Source of the DNA: Demequina sp. TMPB413
GTDB lineage: Bacteria; Actinomycetota; Actinomycetes; Actinomycetales; Demequinaceae
Assembly: GCF_020447105.2 (NCBI RefSeq)
Contig: NZ_CP096184.1
Span: forward strand, 496,001-560,000
DNA length: 64,000 bases
Direction of reading: 5' to 3'
Of the stretch, positions 51,491-59,516 are shown in pieces (position 1 is the stretch's first letter; every line of letters starts with the position of its first letter). The notes beneath the pieces were generated by a model that searched no databases, had not been told where the DNA came from, and saw nothing but the letters and a program-made list of their open reading frames with translations. Both the position numbers and the translations under genes were made by a program.

Positions 51491-51549
51491 GTGGACGTTT
51501 CCCCTGCGCCGCGGGTGCCAACGTTGGTGGTGTCTTGAGTGCTGGGTAG
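51448..51549 (+). pseudogene. Remnant of thiL 5' end left by tandem duplication
   Basis: GTG frame reading MTTVGEDALLSVDASG, against MTTIGEIGEDAL in thiL. The 30 or so bases before and including the GTG are identical to those at thiL (52048-52083). It is only 33 codons, then a stop; it cannot encode ThiL. Confidence 0.75.
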
Positions 51550-52118
51550 TCTTTGCGTGACCCAAGGGAGATCATGATCACCGAGTCTGCAGTGCCTTTG
51601 CTCCTACCCCCGGAAGCCACGTTTTCGAAGCCGCCGTGGTGGCGCCATTGGCTTGTCCCTGTTGTTGGCTACGTGGGGCTAGCGGTGTTGGTCGCCATGG
51701 CCTGGCAGGACAGCTTCCGGTACGTGATCATCGCATCGCTGATCCCGGGAGGCTTCCTGGCTTCCCGGATCCTCTGGGTCTCTGGCGCACTCGGTTCCGG
51801 AAAGATCTCCTTGCTCGATGGAAGGGTTAGGGAAGGTAGCCTCCAGTTGGCGGGACTCGGCTCCGTGTTCGTGCCGCGGCGCTGGGTTACCTTCGACGGC
51901 GGAGGCACGCTGACGGTGCGTCGCGTCGGCGACACGGCGACAGGCGCCTACAAGGTTTCCGATGGTCGCGCTTCGACGAGTTTTCGTACCTCCGTCGATT
52001 GGGACGAGATAAACGCGACGGCATTGATTGAGGCCGCTCGCGGTCACGGCTACACCGTCCGTTTCGAGGAGTGACGTGACGACGATTGGCGAGATCGGCG
52101 AAGACGCGCTGATTGATC
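51547..52118 (+). repeat. 628-bp tandem duplication, copy B
   Basis: TAGTCT (51547-51552), second 166-aa gene, and the true thiL start at 52076; each is 628 bp from its counterpart in copy A. Confidence 0.8.
51574..52074 (+). CDS. Membrane protein, 166 aa (second of a tandem pair)
   Basis: Paralogue of the preceding gene, same length and architecture: two membrane segments, ISLLDGRVREGSLQLAGL, VSDGRASTSFRTSVDWDE, HGYTVRFEE. N-terminal halves diverge most. AAGGGAG (51564-51570) precedes the ATG. Ends 1 nt before the thiL start codon region, likely co-transcribed with thiL. Function unknown. Confidence 0.7.
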   Translation: MITESAVPLLLPPEATFSKPPWWRHWLVPVVGYVGLAVLVAMAWQDSFRYVIIASLIPGGFLASRILWVSGALGSGKISLLDGRVREGSLQLAGLGSVFVPRRWVTFDGGGTLTVRRVGDTATGAYKVSDGRASTSFRTSVDWDEINATALIEAARGHGYTVRFEE

Positions 52119-53017
52119 TGTTCGCGCCGCGGCTGCCCCAAGCAGACGCTGCGCTCCTTGGCCCTGGGGACGATGCCGCGGTGCTGTCGGTCGACGGCGA
52201 CCTGGTGGTTTCTTCAGACGTCCTCATCGAGAACAGGCATTTCAGGCGTGAGTGGGGGAGTGCGGCCGACGTTGGTTGGCGGGCCGCCATGCAAAACATC
52301 GCTGATATCGACGCCATGGGCGCTGTACCGACGGCGTTGCAGGTCACGTTGGCGGCGCCCGCTGACACCGACGTTGAGTGGGTCTTGGGCTTCGCCGACG
52401 GGCTTCGCGAGGCGTGCGAACCGCACGGCATCGGCGTGGTCGGTGGGGACCTGTCCGGCGCGAGCGAGATTGCGATCTCCGTGACTGCCATCGGCGAGAC
52501 GCACGGCGTCGATCCCGTGACGCGCGGCGACGCGATGCCGGGCGACCTCGTCGCAGTGTCGGCCCCGCTTGGCGCGGCGGCCGCGGGCTTCGCGTTGCTG
52601 AGTTCTGGCAAGGGAGAGGGGCTCGAGGCGATCAGCCTGTTCTTGCGCCCGCGCCCGCTCATCGGGGCAGGCCTCGAGGCCGCGCTGCGAGGAGCCACCG
52701 CGATGATGGACGTCTCCGACGGACTGCTACGCGACGCTGGGCGCATCGCCCGTGCGTCGGACGTTGGCATCTCCATCGAGGCAGCATCCGTGCCTGTTCA
52801 CCCGGCGGCGACGCAGGCCGCGCGAGTGTTGGAGGTGGACGCCCTCGCGTGGGCGTTGACGGGGGGAGAGGATCACTGCCTGCTCGCCGCGTTCCCCGCA
52901 GGCGCGTTCCTTCCGGATGGCTGGACCCAAGTGGGCGTGGTGACCGACGAATACCAGGGAGTTCGAGTGGACGGCGACATCCCCGATGCGCTGGGCTGGG
53001 ATCACTTCTCGGCGTGA
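52076..53017 (+). CDS. thiL: Thiamine-monophosphate kinase
   Basis: 313 residues, AIR-synthase-like fold. GPGDDAAVLSVDGDLVVSSD, with the metal-binding Asp pair, DIDAMGAVPTALQVTL and GGDLSGASE are the ThiL motifs; TGGEDHCLLAAFP near the C-terminus is conserved. It makes thiamine diphosphate. GTG 52076 has GAGGAG 4 nt upstream, from the end of the preceding gene. Confidence 0.94.
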   Translation: MTTIGEIGEDALIDLFAPRLPQADAALLGPGDDAAVLSVDGDLVVSSDVLIENRHFRREWGSAADVGWRAAMQNIADIDAMGAVPTALQVTLAAPADTDVEWVLGFADGLREACEPHGIGVVGGDLSGASEIAISVTAIGETHGVDPVTRGDAMPGDLVAVSAPLGAAAAGFALLSSGKGEGLEAISLFLRPRPLIGAGLEAALRGATAMMDVSDGLLRDAGRIARASDVGISIEAASVPVHPAATQAARVLEVDALAWALTGGEDHCLLAAFPAGAFLPDGWTQVGVVTDEYQGVRVDGDIPDALGWDHFSA

Positions 53018-53055
53018 CGTGACATCGGATTGCGGTCGCGCTGGCGGGCGCCGGA

Positions 53056-53068
53056 TAGCCTGGGGGTG
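53056..53068 (+). promoter_or_regulatory. Leaderless promoter of the patatin gene
   Basis: TAGCCT (53056-53061) ends 6 bp before GTG 53068. Confidence 0.55.
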
Positions 53069-54003
53069 TGTCAAGCAAAGCAAAGCCCCGACGGGTGGCT
53101 CTGGCCCTCGGCGCTGGGGGCGCGCGCGGCTACGCGCACATCGGCGTGATCGAACAGATCGAGGCCCGCGGCTGGGAGGTTGTGGGGGTCGCGGGTAGCT
53201 CCATGGGTTCCATCATCGGCGGGCTCTACATCGCTGGCGGCATGGAGAGTTACCGCGACTGGGTGGTTGGCCTCGGAAGGCGCGACGTGTTGCGCCTCAT
53301 GGACCCCGGCGTGGGCGGCGCGGGGCTACTGAGGGCGTCGAAGGTGATGTCGAAGGTGAGCGAGCACCTGGGGAACCTCAACATCGAGGATGCGCGCATC
53401 CCCTACACCGCTGTCGCCGTCGACCTGGTGAGTGAACGCGAAGTGTGGTTCACGTCCGGACGCATGATCGACGCGATGAGGGCGTCGATGGCGGTGCCGT
53501 CAGTCTTCACCCCGCTCGTGAAGAACGGCATGGTGTTGGCGGACGGAGGCTTGCTCAATCCCGTTCCCGTGACACCGCTTGCCACCGTTCACGCCGACGC
53601 GATTATTGCCGTGAACCTGTCAGCCGCGCCGACGTCGTCAGGCAAGGTGACCCACGACACAGGGGGTGTGCTGCGATTGCCCAAGATCAAGCTGCCGTCA
53701 CTGCCAAACGTGATCGAGCCGGCGATTCGATCCTTGGTGCCACAGTTTGGCCGTGGAGTTCCGGCCGAGCCAGAGGCTCCAGCCAGGCCTGCGGCGGGAC
53801 TCGGCACCCTCGAGGTGGTCGACCGTTCCTTCCACCTCATGCAGACGGCCGTCATGCGCTACAGACTCGCTGCCTACCCTCCCGACATGCTCATCGACAT
53901 CCCTGTCGACTCGTGCGGAACGCTCGACTTTCACCGGGCAGGTGAACTCATCGACCTTGGACGGGAACGTGCAGATGCCGTCTTTGACGCGTGGTCGTGG
54001 TGA
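53068..54003 (+). CDS. Patatin-like phospholipase (RssA type)
   Basis: 311 residues. GAGGARGYAHIGVIE forms the oxyanion hole, GSSMG holds the nucleophile Ser, and ADGGLLNPVPV carries the catalytic Asp of the Ser-Asp dyad. No signal peptide; probably acts on membrane lipids from the cytoplasm. Converges on rpmB with a shared terminator region. Confidence 0.9.
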   Translation: MSSKAKPRRVALALGAGGARGYAHIGVIEQIEARGWEVVGVAGSSMGSIIGGLYIAGGMESYRDWVVGLGRRDVLRLMDPGVGGAGLLRASKVMSKVSEHLGNLNIEDARIPYTAVAVDLVSEREVWFTSGRMIDAMRASMAVPSVFTPLVKNGMVLADGGLLNPVPVTPLATVHADAIIAVNLSAAPTSSGKVTHDTGGVLRLPKIKLPSLPNVIEPAIRSLVPQFGRGVPAEPEAPARPAAGLGTLEVVDRSFHLMQTAVMRYRLAAYPPDMLIDIPVDSCGTLDFHRAGELIDLGRERADAVFDAWSW

Positions 54004-54030
54004 CCTACGCAAAGAGCGCAGAAAACACAA

Positions 54031-54061
54031 CGGGCGCCTTCCCTGCGAGGGAAGACGCCCG
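54031..54061 (-). terminator. Terminator of rpmB
   Basis: 14-bp stem (54031-54044 with 54048-54061), whose one mismatch is G-U on the minus strand, followed on that strand by the U-rich TTGTGTTTTC. Confidence 0.8.
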
Positions 54062-54084
54062 GTATGCGGTGAGCTGACGCTCAT

Positions 54085-54276
54085 TTAAGCGTTACGCACG
54101 ACCTTGCCAGCCTTGAGGCATGAGGTGCACACGTTGAGGCGCTTGGGGCTACCTGCCACCACAGCACGCACGCGCTGGATGTTCGGGTTCCAACGGCGCT
54201 TGGTCCGACGGTGTGAGTGCGAAATGGAGTGCCCGAAGGACGGGCCCTTGCCACAAACGTCGCAATTGGCTGCCAC
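54085..54276 (-). CDS. rpmB: 50S ribosomal protein L28
   Basis: 63 residues: [36 protein letters not shown] and [14 protein letters not shown]. This form keeps the two CxxC zinc-ribbon pairs (CDVC and CTSC). GTG 54276 lies 9 nt after AGGAGA. Divergent from fakA, the common actinobacterial order. Confidence 0.95.
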   Translation of the reverse strand: MAANCDVCGKGPSFGHSISHSHRRTKRRWNPNIQRVRAVVAGSPKRLNVCTSCLKAGKVVRNA

Positions 54277-54436
54277 GATGGTTCTCCTAGAGTGTTGAGC
54301 GCGCGGTACCTCATCAAGGTCGCGACACGATGAATGCCCGCGTCCGGGCAACCGCATTAGGGTATCCGAGAAGGACCCGGATTGCCAATTAGCCGTCGAG
54401 CGCTTGCGGGCGTCTCGTTACGAGTACAGGAGGACT

Positions 54437-55984
54437 ATGCCAGCCGAGTCGCGTGAACTCCGCAACTGGCTAGCCTCAGGCGCGCTCGCGGTCAAACGCG
54501 CTCGCAGCAGACTCGACGCCATCAACGTGTTCCCTGTGCCCGATTCCGACACCGGCACCAACCTGTATCTCACGCTTCAAGAGGGAAACCGCGCCGTCGC
54601 TAAGCTTCCAGCGAGCGCCTCCCATCGGGAGGTCGTCGCGGCGTTCGCTCGCGGTGCATTGCTCGGCGCGAGAGGCAACTCAGGCGTGATCGTCTCGCAG
54701 TACCTGGCGGCGTTCCTCACGCACGTTGACAAGGCCGGAGGTCTCAGCAACGCCAAGCCGGTGTCCATCGCGACGGCGCTCCAAGAGGCTTCCGACGCGG
54801 CGTACCGGGCTGTCGGCGCACCCGTGGGCGGCACGATCCTGTCGGTCGCGGAAGCGGCATCGCGCGGTGCCGCAGATGCTGTCGCGATCAAGGCTGATCG
54901 GAACGCCGTCATCGTCGCCGCCGTGGTGTCCGCCCGCACTGCGCTGCGATCCACCAGCGACGAACTCCCTGCGGCGCGTGCTGCCGGAGTGGTCGACGCT
55001 GGCGCGGCGGGGCTTGTACTCCAACTAGAGATGCTGGCAGAGACGCTTGCGGGCGCCAGCGTCCTTGAGGGCCTCGACGATGTGGAATGGGAGTTGGCGT
55101 CGACCGGCAAGGGTGTTGTGGCGGTGCCGGTGCATCACGAGCACCGCGATGCAGGCGGCGCCTACGAGGTCATGTTTGTGACGCCAGCGCCGGAGCGCAG
55201 CGCACACGCCACCGTTGCGGCCGACCATGAGTTGACGGCCGCCCTGGCCGCGCTCGGCGATTCGGTCGCCGTGACGGCTAGCCACGGCCTGGTGCACGCT
55301 CACGTGCACACGAACGCACCCGACCAGGCCGTCGAGGAGGGCATCGCCCGTCGTGCCAGGCAAATCTTGGTCAGCACCATCGCGCTTGGCCACGCGCGCG
55401 ATTCCCACGACGTCCGTGACGGCACAGGCATGGTTGCCCTGACGTCGTGCCCTGGACTGGCAGCCCCCCTTGCCGACGCTGGCGCGATCGTCTTGGTGGT
55501 TCCTGACCCGACCCGCCTCAAGCGGCGAGAATTGCGACGCGCGGTGCGGGAGGCGTCGGCGGAGGGTGTGGTCATAGCGGCAGGGAACGAACAGCTGTAC
55601 GGCGCGGCTCAAGAGCTCGCCGGTCGTAAGGGCGCTGGAAGAGTCGTGGCGCTGCAGACGCAGCACGAGGCTCACGTCATCGCGGCTGTCGCGGCAGGCG
55701 CAATGGCCACCCCTGGCGAGCCGCTCGCCGAGGTGATGCGCGAAGCTGTCGAGCGTTGCGAGGTTGCCAGGTCTAGTCCCGACGCCATCGACGATGACGC
55801 CGACAGGTTGCTGAGGCCAGACACCGAAGTCGTGACCGTCATCCTTGCGCGCGGCGTCCCTGACGCCACTGCCGATGCCGTGCGACTCTCGGCCGCCGCG
55901 ATCTGTCCGCAGGCCGACGTGAACGTGTATCAGGGGGGACACGTCGAGCCGGGGGTGCTGATCGGCGTGGAGAGGGGCGCGTGA
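54437..55984 (+). CDS. fakA: Fatty acid kinase-like DAK2-domain protein (FakA/YloV)
   Basis: 515 residues. DhaL/DAK2 domain (1-200) with INVFPVPDSDTGTNLYLTL (metal-binding Asp residues) and ARGNSGVIVSQYL; a middle domain and a C-terminal FakA-like domain ending in NVYQGGHVEPGVLIGVE. FakA with a FakB phosphorylates exogenous fatty acids. AGGAGG stands 4 nt before ATG 54437. It overlaps recG by GTGA, a conserved arrangement. Confidence 0.9.
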   Translation: MPAESRELRNWLASGALAVKRARSRLDAINVFPVPDSDTGTNLYLTLQEGNRAVAKLPASASHREVVAAFARGALLGARGNSGVIVSQYLAAFLTHVDKAGGLSNAKPVSIATALQEASDAAYRAVGAPVGGTILSVAEAASRGAADAVAIKADRNAVIVAAVVSARTALRSTSDELPAARAAGVVDAGAAGLVLQLEMLAETLAGASVLEGLDDVEWELASTGKGVVAVPVHHEHRDAGGAYEVMFVTPAPERSAHATVAADHELTAALAALGDSVAVTASHGLVHAHVHTNAPDQAVEEGIARRARQILVSTIALGHARDSHDVRDGTGMVALTSCPGLAAPLADAGAIVLVVPDPTRLKRRELRRAVREASAEGVVIAAGNEQLYGAAQELAGRKGAGRVVALQTQHEAHVIAAVAAGAMATPGEPLAEVMREAVERCEVARSSPDAIDDDADRLLRPDTEVVTVILARGVPDATADAVRLSAAAICPQADVNVYQGGHVEPGVLIGVERGA

Positions 55985-58182
55985 AAGACGTGCTCCAGCA
56001 GCCGCTTGCGAAGGTGCTCGGCTCCCGCACGTCAGGCTCGCTGGCCAAGCTTGGCCTGCTCACCGTCGAGGACCTCTTGAGGCACTACCCACGGCGATAT
56101 GGCGTGCCTGGGGAGTTGACGGACATGGGCGCGTTGGCCATGGGAGAGCACGTGACGGTGCTCGCGCAAGTGCGGTCGACGACGGTGCGGCAAATGCGGT
56201 CGCGCGGCGGTGCCATGCTCGAAGCAATCGTGACGGACGGCCGTGACACGCTCCAACTGACCTTTTTCGCCAAGCGCGCGGGCGTATTGCGGATGCACGA
56301 GGACAAGCTGCGCGCCGGTCGCACGGGCCTGTTCACGGGCACCGTGGGCGACTACCGCGGGAGACGCCAATTGGTGCATCCCGACTACCTCATCGTCGGC
56401 CTCGACGCCGCGGACGAAGAGGAGGCGACTCTTGAGGCCTCCAGACCCATCCCGCTGTATCCGGCCGCCGCCTCGGTGCCCACGTGGCGCATCGGCCGCT
56501 CGGTGCGCACCGTGCTTGACCCCCTCACCGAAGCCGATGTCCCCGACCCGATTCCGCCAGCCCTGCGCGAACTCCACGGCTTGCCGAGCCTTCTCGAGGC
56601 TCTGCGCGGCGTCCACGTGCCTGACGACCAGGAGCACATTGCACGCGCCCAGGCTCGTCTGAAGTACGAGGAGGCGCTCGTCCTCCAGACGGCACTCGCG
56701 CGCCGCCGAGCGGACAGGGAGGCTCACTCTGCCGTCCCTCGCCTCCCTGTGAAGGGAGGTCTGCTCGGTGCCTTCGACGCGAGCCTCCCCTTCGTTTTGA
56801 CCGAAGGCCAAGTCGCCGTCGGCTCAGAGATTTCCGCCGACCTCGGCCGCTCGATGCCGATGCTGCGGCTGCTTCAAGGCGATGTGGGTTCGGGCAAGAC
56901 CGTGGTCGCGCTGAGGGCGATGCTTGCCGTGGTCGATGCAGGCGGGCAAGCGGCGCTCTTGGCGCCGACCGAGGTGCTCGCAGCGCAGCACGAACGCACC
57001 GTCCGCGAACTGCTTGGTCCCTTGGCGCACGGCGGAATGCTTGGTGGCGCCAAGGACGCCACGCGCGTCACGTTGCTTACAGGTTCCCAGGGATCGGCGC
57101 GAAAGCGTCAGGCCCTCGCCGACGCCGCATCTGGCGCGGCTGGCATTGTCGTTGGCACTCACGCGCTGCTCAGCGAGACCGTCCAGTTTGCTGATCTGGG
57201 GCTGGTGGTGGTTGATGAACAGCACCGCTTCGGGGTGGAGCAGAGGGATCAGTTGCGAGCGCGCGGCACGAGCGTGCCACACACGCTAGTCATGACCGCA
57301 ACCCCCATTCCGCGAACCGTCGCCATGACCGTCTTTGGCGACCTCGAGACGTCTGTACTCGCCGAGCGCCCCGCTGGCAGGGCAGAGACAGTGACTCACG
57401 TGGTTGCCGCCGCCAACTCCGCGTGGATGAGCCGCATCTGGCAACGAGTGCGAGAAGAGGTGGCCGCCGGCAGGCGCGCCTACGTGGTCTGCCCCCGCAT
57501 TGACGGCGATCAGCCAGAAGACGACGCAACAGTCGACCCCGTCGATGAGGACGCCGCTCCTTCCCGCCCGCCTCTCGAGGCCGTCGTGGACGTCGCCGAG
57601 CGGCTGCGCGCGTTGCAAGCAACCGCCGATATCGGCATCGGCGTCATGCATGGGCGGCTATCTGGGGATCAGAAGGATGCCGTGATGGCCGCCTTCGCAG
57701 ACGGGTCGACGCCCATTTTGGTGTCCACGACCGTGATCGAGGTGGGCGTCGACGTTCCGCAGGCGAGCACCATGGTGGTTCTCGACGCCGAGCACTTTGG
57801 CGTGTCGCAGCTCCATCAGTTGCGTGGCCGCGTTGGCCGAGGGAGCGAACCCGGTCTCTGCCTGCTCGTGACGCATGCGCAGGAGGGCAGCGCTGCTCTC
57901 GAACGGCTCACTGCCGTCGCCTCCACGAGTGACGGTTTTGCGCTGGCGGAGAAGGACCTCGAGTTGCGCCGTGAAGGCGATGTGTTGGGCGCGGCGCAAT
58001 CTGGGGGTCGCAACTCACTCAGGCTTCTGCGCGTCGTGCGAGATGCCGAGACGCTAGCCACTGCTCGAGACGACGCGCGTGCTCTGGTGGCTGCTGACCC
58101 TGTCCTCGAAAGAGCGCCAGCGCTCGCCGAAGCGATCGGCGCGTGGCTTGGTGAACGCGAGGAGTACCTCGAACGGACGTGA
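55981..58182 (+). CDS. recG: ATP-dependent DNA helicase RecG
   Basis: 733 residues. N-terminal wedge/OB domain (LRHYPRRYGVPGELTDM region), helicase motif I GDVGSGKT, motif II DEQHRFG, motif III TATPIPRT, and the C-terminal QLHQLRGRVGRG (motif VI). It remodels stalled replication forks and branched DNA. GTG start 55981 coupled to fakA. A 50-residue insert around residue 500 (DGDQPEDDATVDPVDEDAA) is acidic, as in other actinobacterial RecG. Confidence 0.96.
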   Translation: MKDVLQQPLAKVLGSRTSGSLAKLGLLTVEDLLRHYPRRYGVPGELTDMGALAMGEHVTVLAQVRSTTVRQMRSRGGAMLEAIVTDGRDTLQLTFFAKRAGVLRMHEDKLRAGRTGLFTGTVGDYRGRRQLVHPDYLIVGLDAADEEEATLEASRPIPLYPAAASVPTWRIGRSVRTVLDPLTEADVPDPIPPALRELHGLPSLLEALRGVHVPDDQEHIARAQARLKYEEALVLQTALARRRADREAHSAVPRLPVKGGLLGAFDASLPFVLTEGQVAVGSEISADLGRSMPMLRLLQGDVGSGKTVVALRAMLAVVDAGGQAALLAPTEVLAAQHERTVRELLGPLAHGGMLGGAKDATRVTLLTGSQGSARKRQALADAASGAAGIVVGTHALLSETVQFADLGLVVVDEQHRFGVEQRDQLRARGTSVPHTLVMTATPIPRTVAMTVFGDLETSVLAERPAGRAETVTHVVAAANSAWMSRIWQRVREEVAAGRRAYVVCPRIDGDQPEDDATVDPVDEDAAPSRPPLEAVVDVAERLRALQATADIGIGVMHGRLSGDQKDAVMAAFADGSTPILVSTTVIEVGVDVPQASTMVVLDAEHFGVSQLHQLRGRVGRGSEPGLCLLVTHAQEGSAALERLTAVASTSDGFALAEKDLELRREGDVLGAAQSGGRNSLRLLRVVRDAETLATARDDARALVAADPVLERAPALAEAIGAWLGEREEYLERT

Positions 58183-58337
58183 TGGCTTCCTGGCGTGAGC
58201 GTCGGCGTTCTCAAGAATCACGCCGATGGGACGATAGTTAGGGCACAGGAAGATTTCGAAAGCATCGGACGGAGTCCCCATGACGAGGCGTTGCATGTGG
58301 GGTGCCGCAGCGCCGGGGACCTTCCAAGGCGGGTGAG

Positions 58338-59516
58338 ATGGCAAACCAGGCTTTCGAGGAGCAGGTGGCGCCTGCGCGGGTGGTCACCATGCGGCTGAGC
58401 ATCGGCCTGTATGTGGTGGCGACGGCCGCCGTGACCCTGCTGGTCGCGTTGCTGGGAGGGGCTCCCAACACCTGGGTGCACTTGTACTATCTGCCAATCC
58501 TCTACGTCGCGGTGCGACACGGGGCTCGCGCCGCCGCCGCCGCTGGCATCGTCGCTGGATTGGCCGTTGGTCCGTGGATGCCATCGTCTGTCGCAGGCGA
58601 GACGTACCAGGCCCTTGACTCATGGATCGTGCGCCTTGCCTTCTTTGTGCTCATCGGCGTCGTCGCAGCGATCCTGGCAAAGGCCGATTCGCGTCCGCTC
58701 GACCTCGTTTTGCGCGACTTCTACGTGGCGCGTGGTCTGCGTGCGGCCCTCCGGCACGATCAGATTCGGGTCCATTACCAACCACTCATCGAACTGACTG
58801 AGGGGGAGGTGATCGGCTTCGAGGCGCTGTGCCGGTGGTACGACGCTAAGGGCAGGGTGATCCCGCCAGACCGCTTCATTCCGGAAGCCGAGCGCACAGG
58901 GGTGATCAACGCCGTCGGATCCCGCGTGCTTCGGCAGGCTGTGAACCAGGCGCAACAGTGGTCGCAGTCCGGGAGGCCTGACTTGCTCGTTACCGTCAAC
59001 GTGTCGGCGGTGCAACTGAGTGAGCCGGCATTCCTCAGGGAGCTCGTCGAGCTCGTCGATCGCGGTGCCTCAGAAGGCTTCCGCTTGTGCCTTGAGATCA
59101 CGGAGACCGCCATCATTGCGGACCCTGTCGGTGCGCTCGCGACGCTACGGGCGGCTCGGGAGCGGGGCGTCACGATCGCTCTTGACGACTTTGGGACTGG
59201 TCAGTCCTCGCTCGCCTATCTCTCTGACTTTCCCATCGACATCATCAAGATCGACAAGTCGTTCGTCGCTGCGGTGGGCAAGGACCCCAAGACCCACGCC
59301 TTGGTCAGGACGATGGTGCAGATGGCGCACTCACTCGGAGCGCTCACCATTGCCGAAGGCATCGAGAGGCCCGAGCAACTCAAGGCCTTGCGGGCGCTTG
59401 GATGCGCGATCGGTCAGGGCTACTACCTGGGACGGCCAGGGGACGTCGCCTCTGTCTCGTGGGCGACGCGAGACATGATTCCTGCCACGAGAGACTCGGC
59501 AGGATCCAGCGCCTAG
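58338..59516 (+). CDS. Membrane-anchored EAL-domain cyclic-di-GMP phosphodiesterase
   Basis: 392 residues. Three or four membrane segments in the first 130 (LYYLPILYVAVRHGARAAA suggests a MASE-like sensory membrane domain), then an EAL domain from about 140: FEALCRWY, VNVSAVQL, LEITETAI, DDFGTGQSS, IKIDKSFV, EGIERPEQ. Metal and loop-6 residues appear intact. ATG 58338 chosen; initiation signal is weak. Its stop overlaps the convergent GH5 gene by CTAG. Confidence 0.86.
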   Translation: MANQAFEEQVAPARVVTMRLSIGLYVVATAAVTLLVALLGGAPNTWVHLYYLPILYVAVRHGARAAAAAGIVAGLAVGPWMPSSVAGETYQALDSWIVRLAFFVLIGVVAAILAKADSRPLDLVLRDFYVARGLRAALRHDQIRVHYQPLIELTEGEVIGFEALCRWYDAKGRVIPPDRFIPEAERTGVINAVGSRVLRQAVNQAQQWSQSGRPDLLVTVNVSAVQLSEPAFLRELVELVDRGASEGFRLCLEITETAIIADPVGALATLRAARERGVTIALDDFGTGQSSLAYLSDFPIDIIKIDKSFVAAVGKDPKTHALVRTMVQMAHSLGALTIAEGIERPEQLKALRALGCAIGQGYYLGRPGDVASVSWATRDMIPATRDSAGSSA

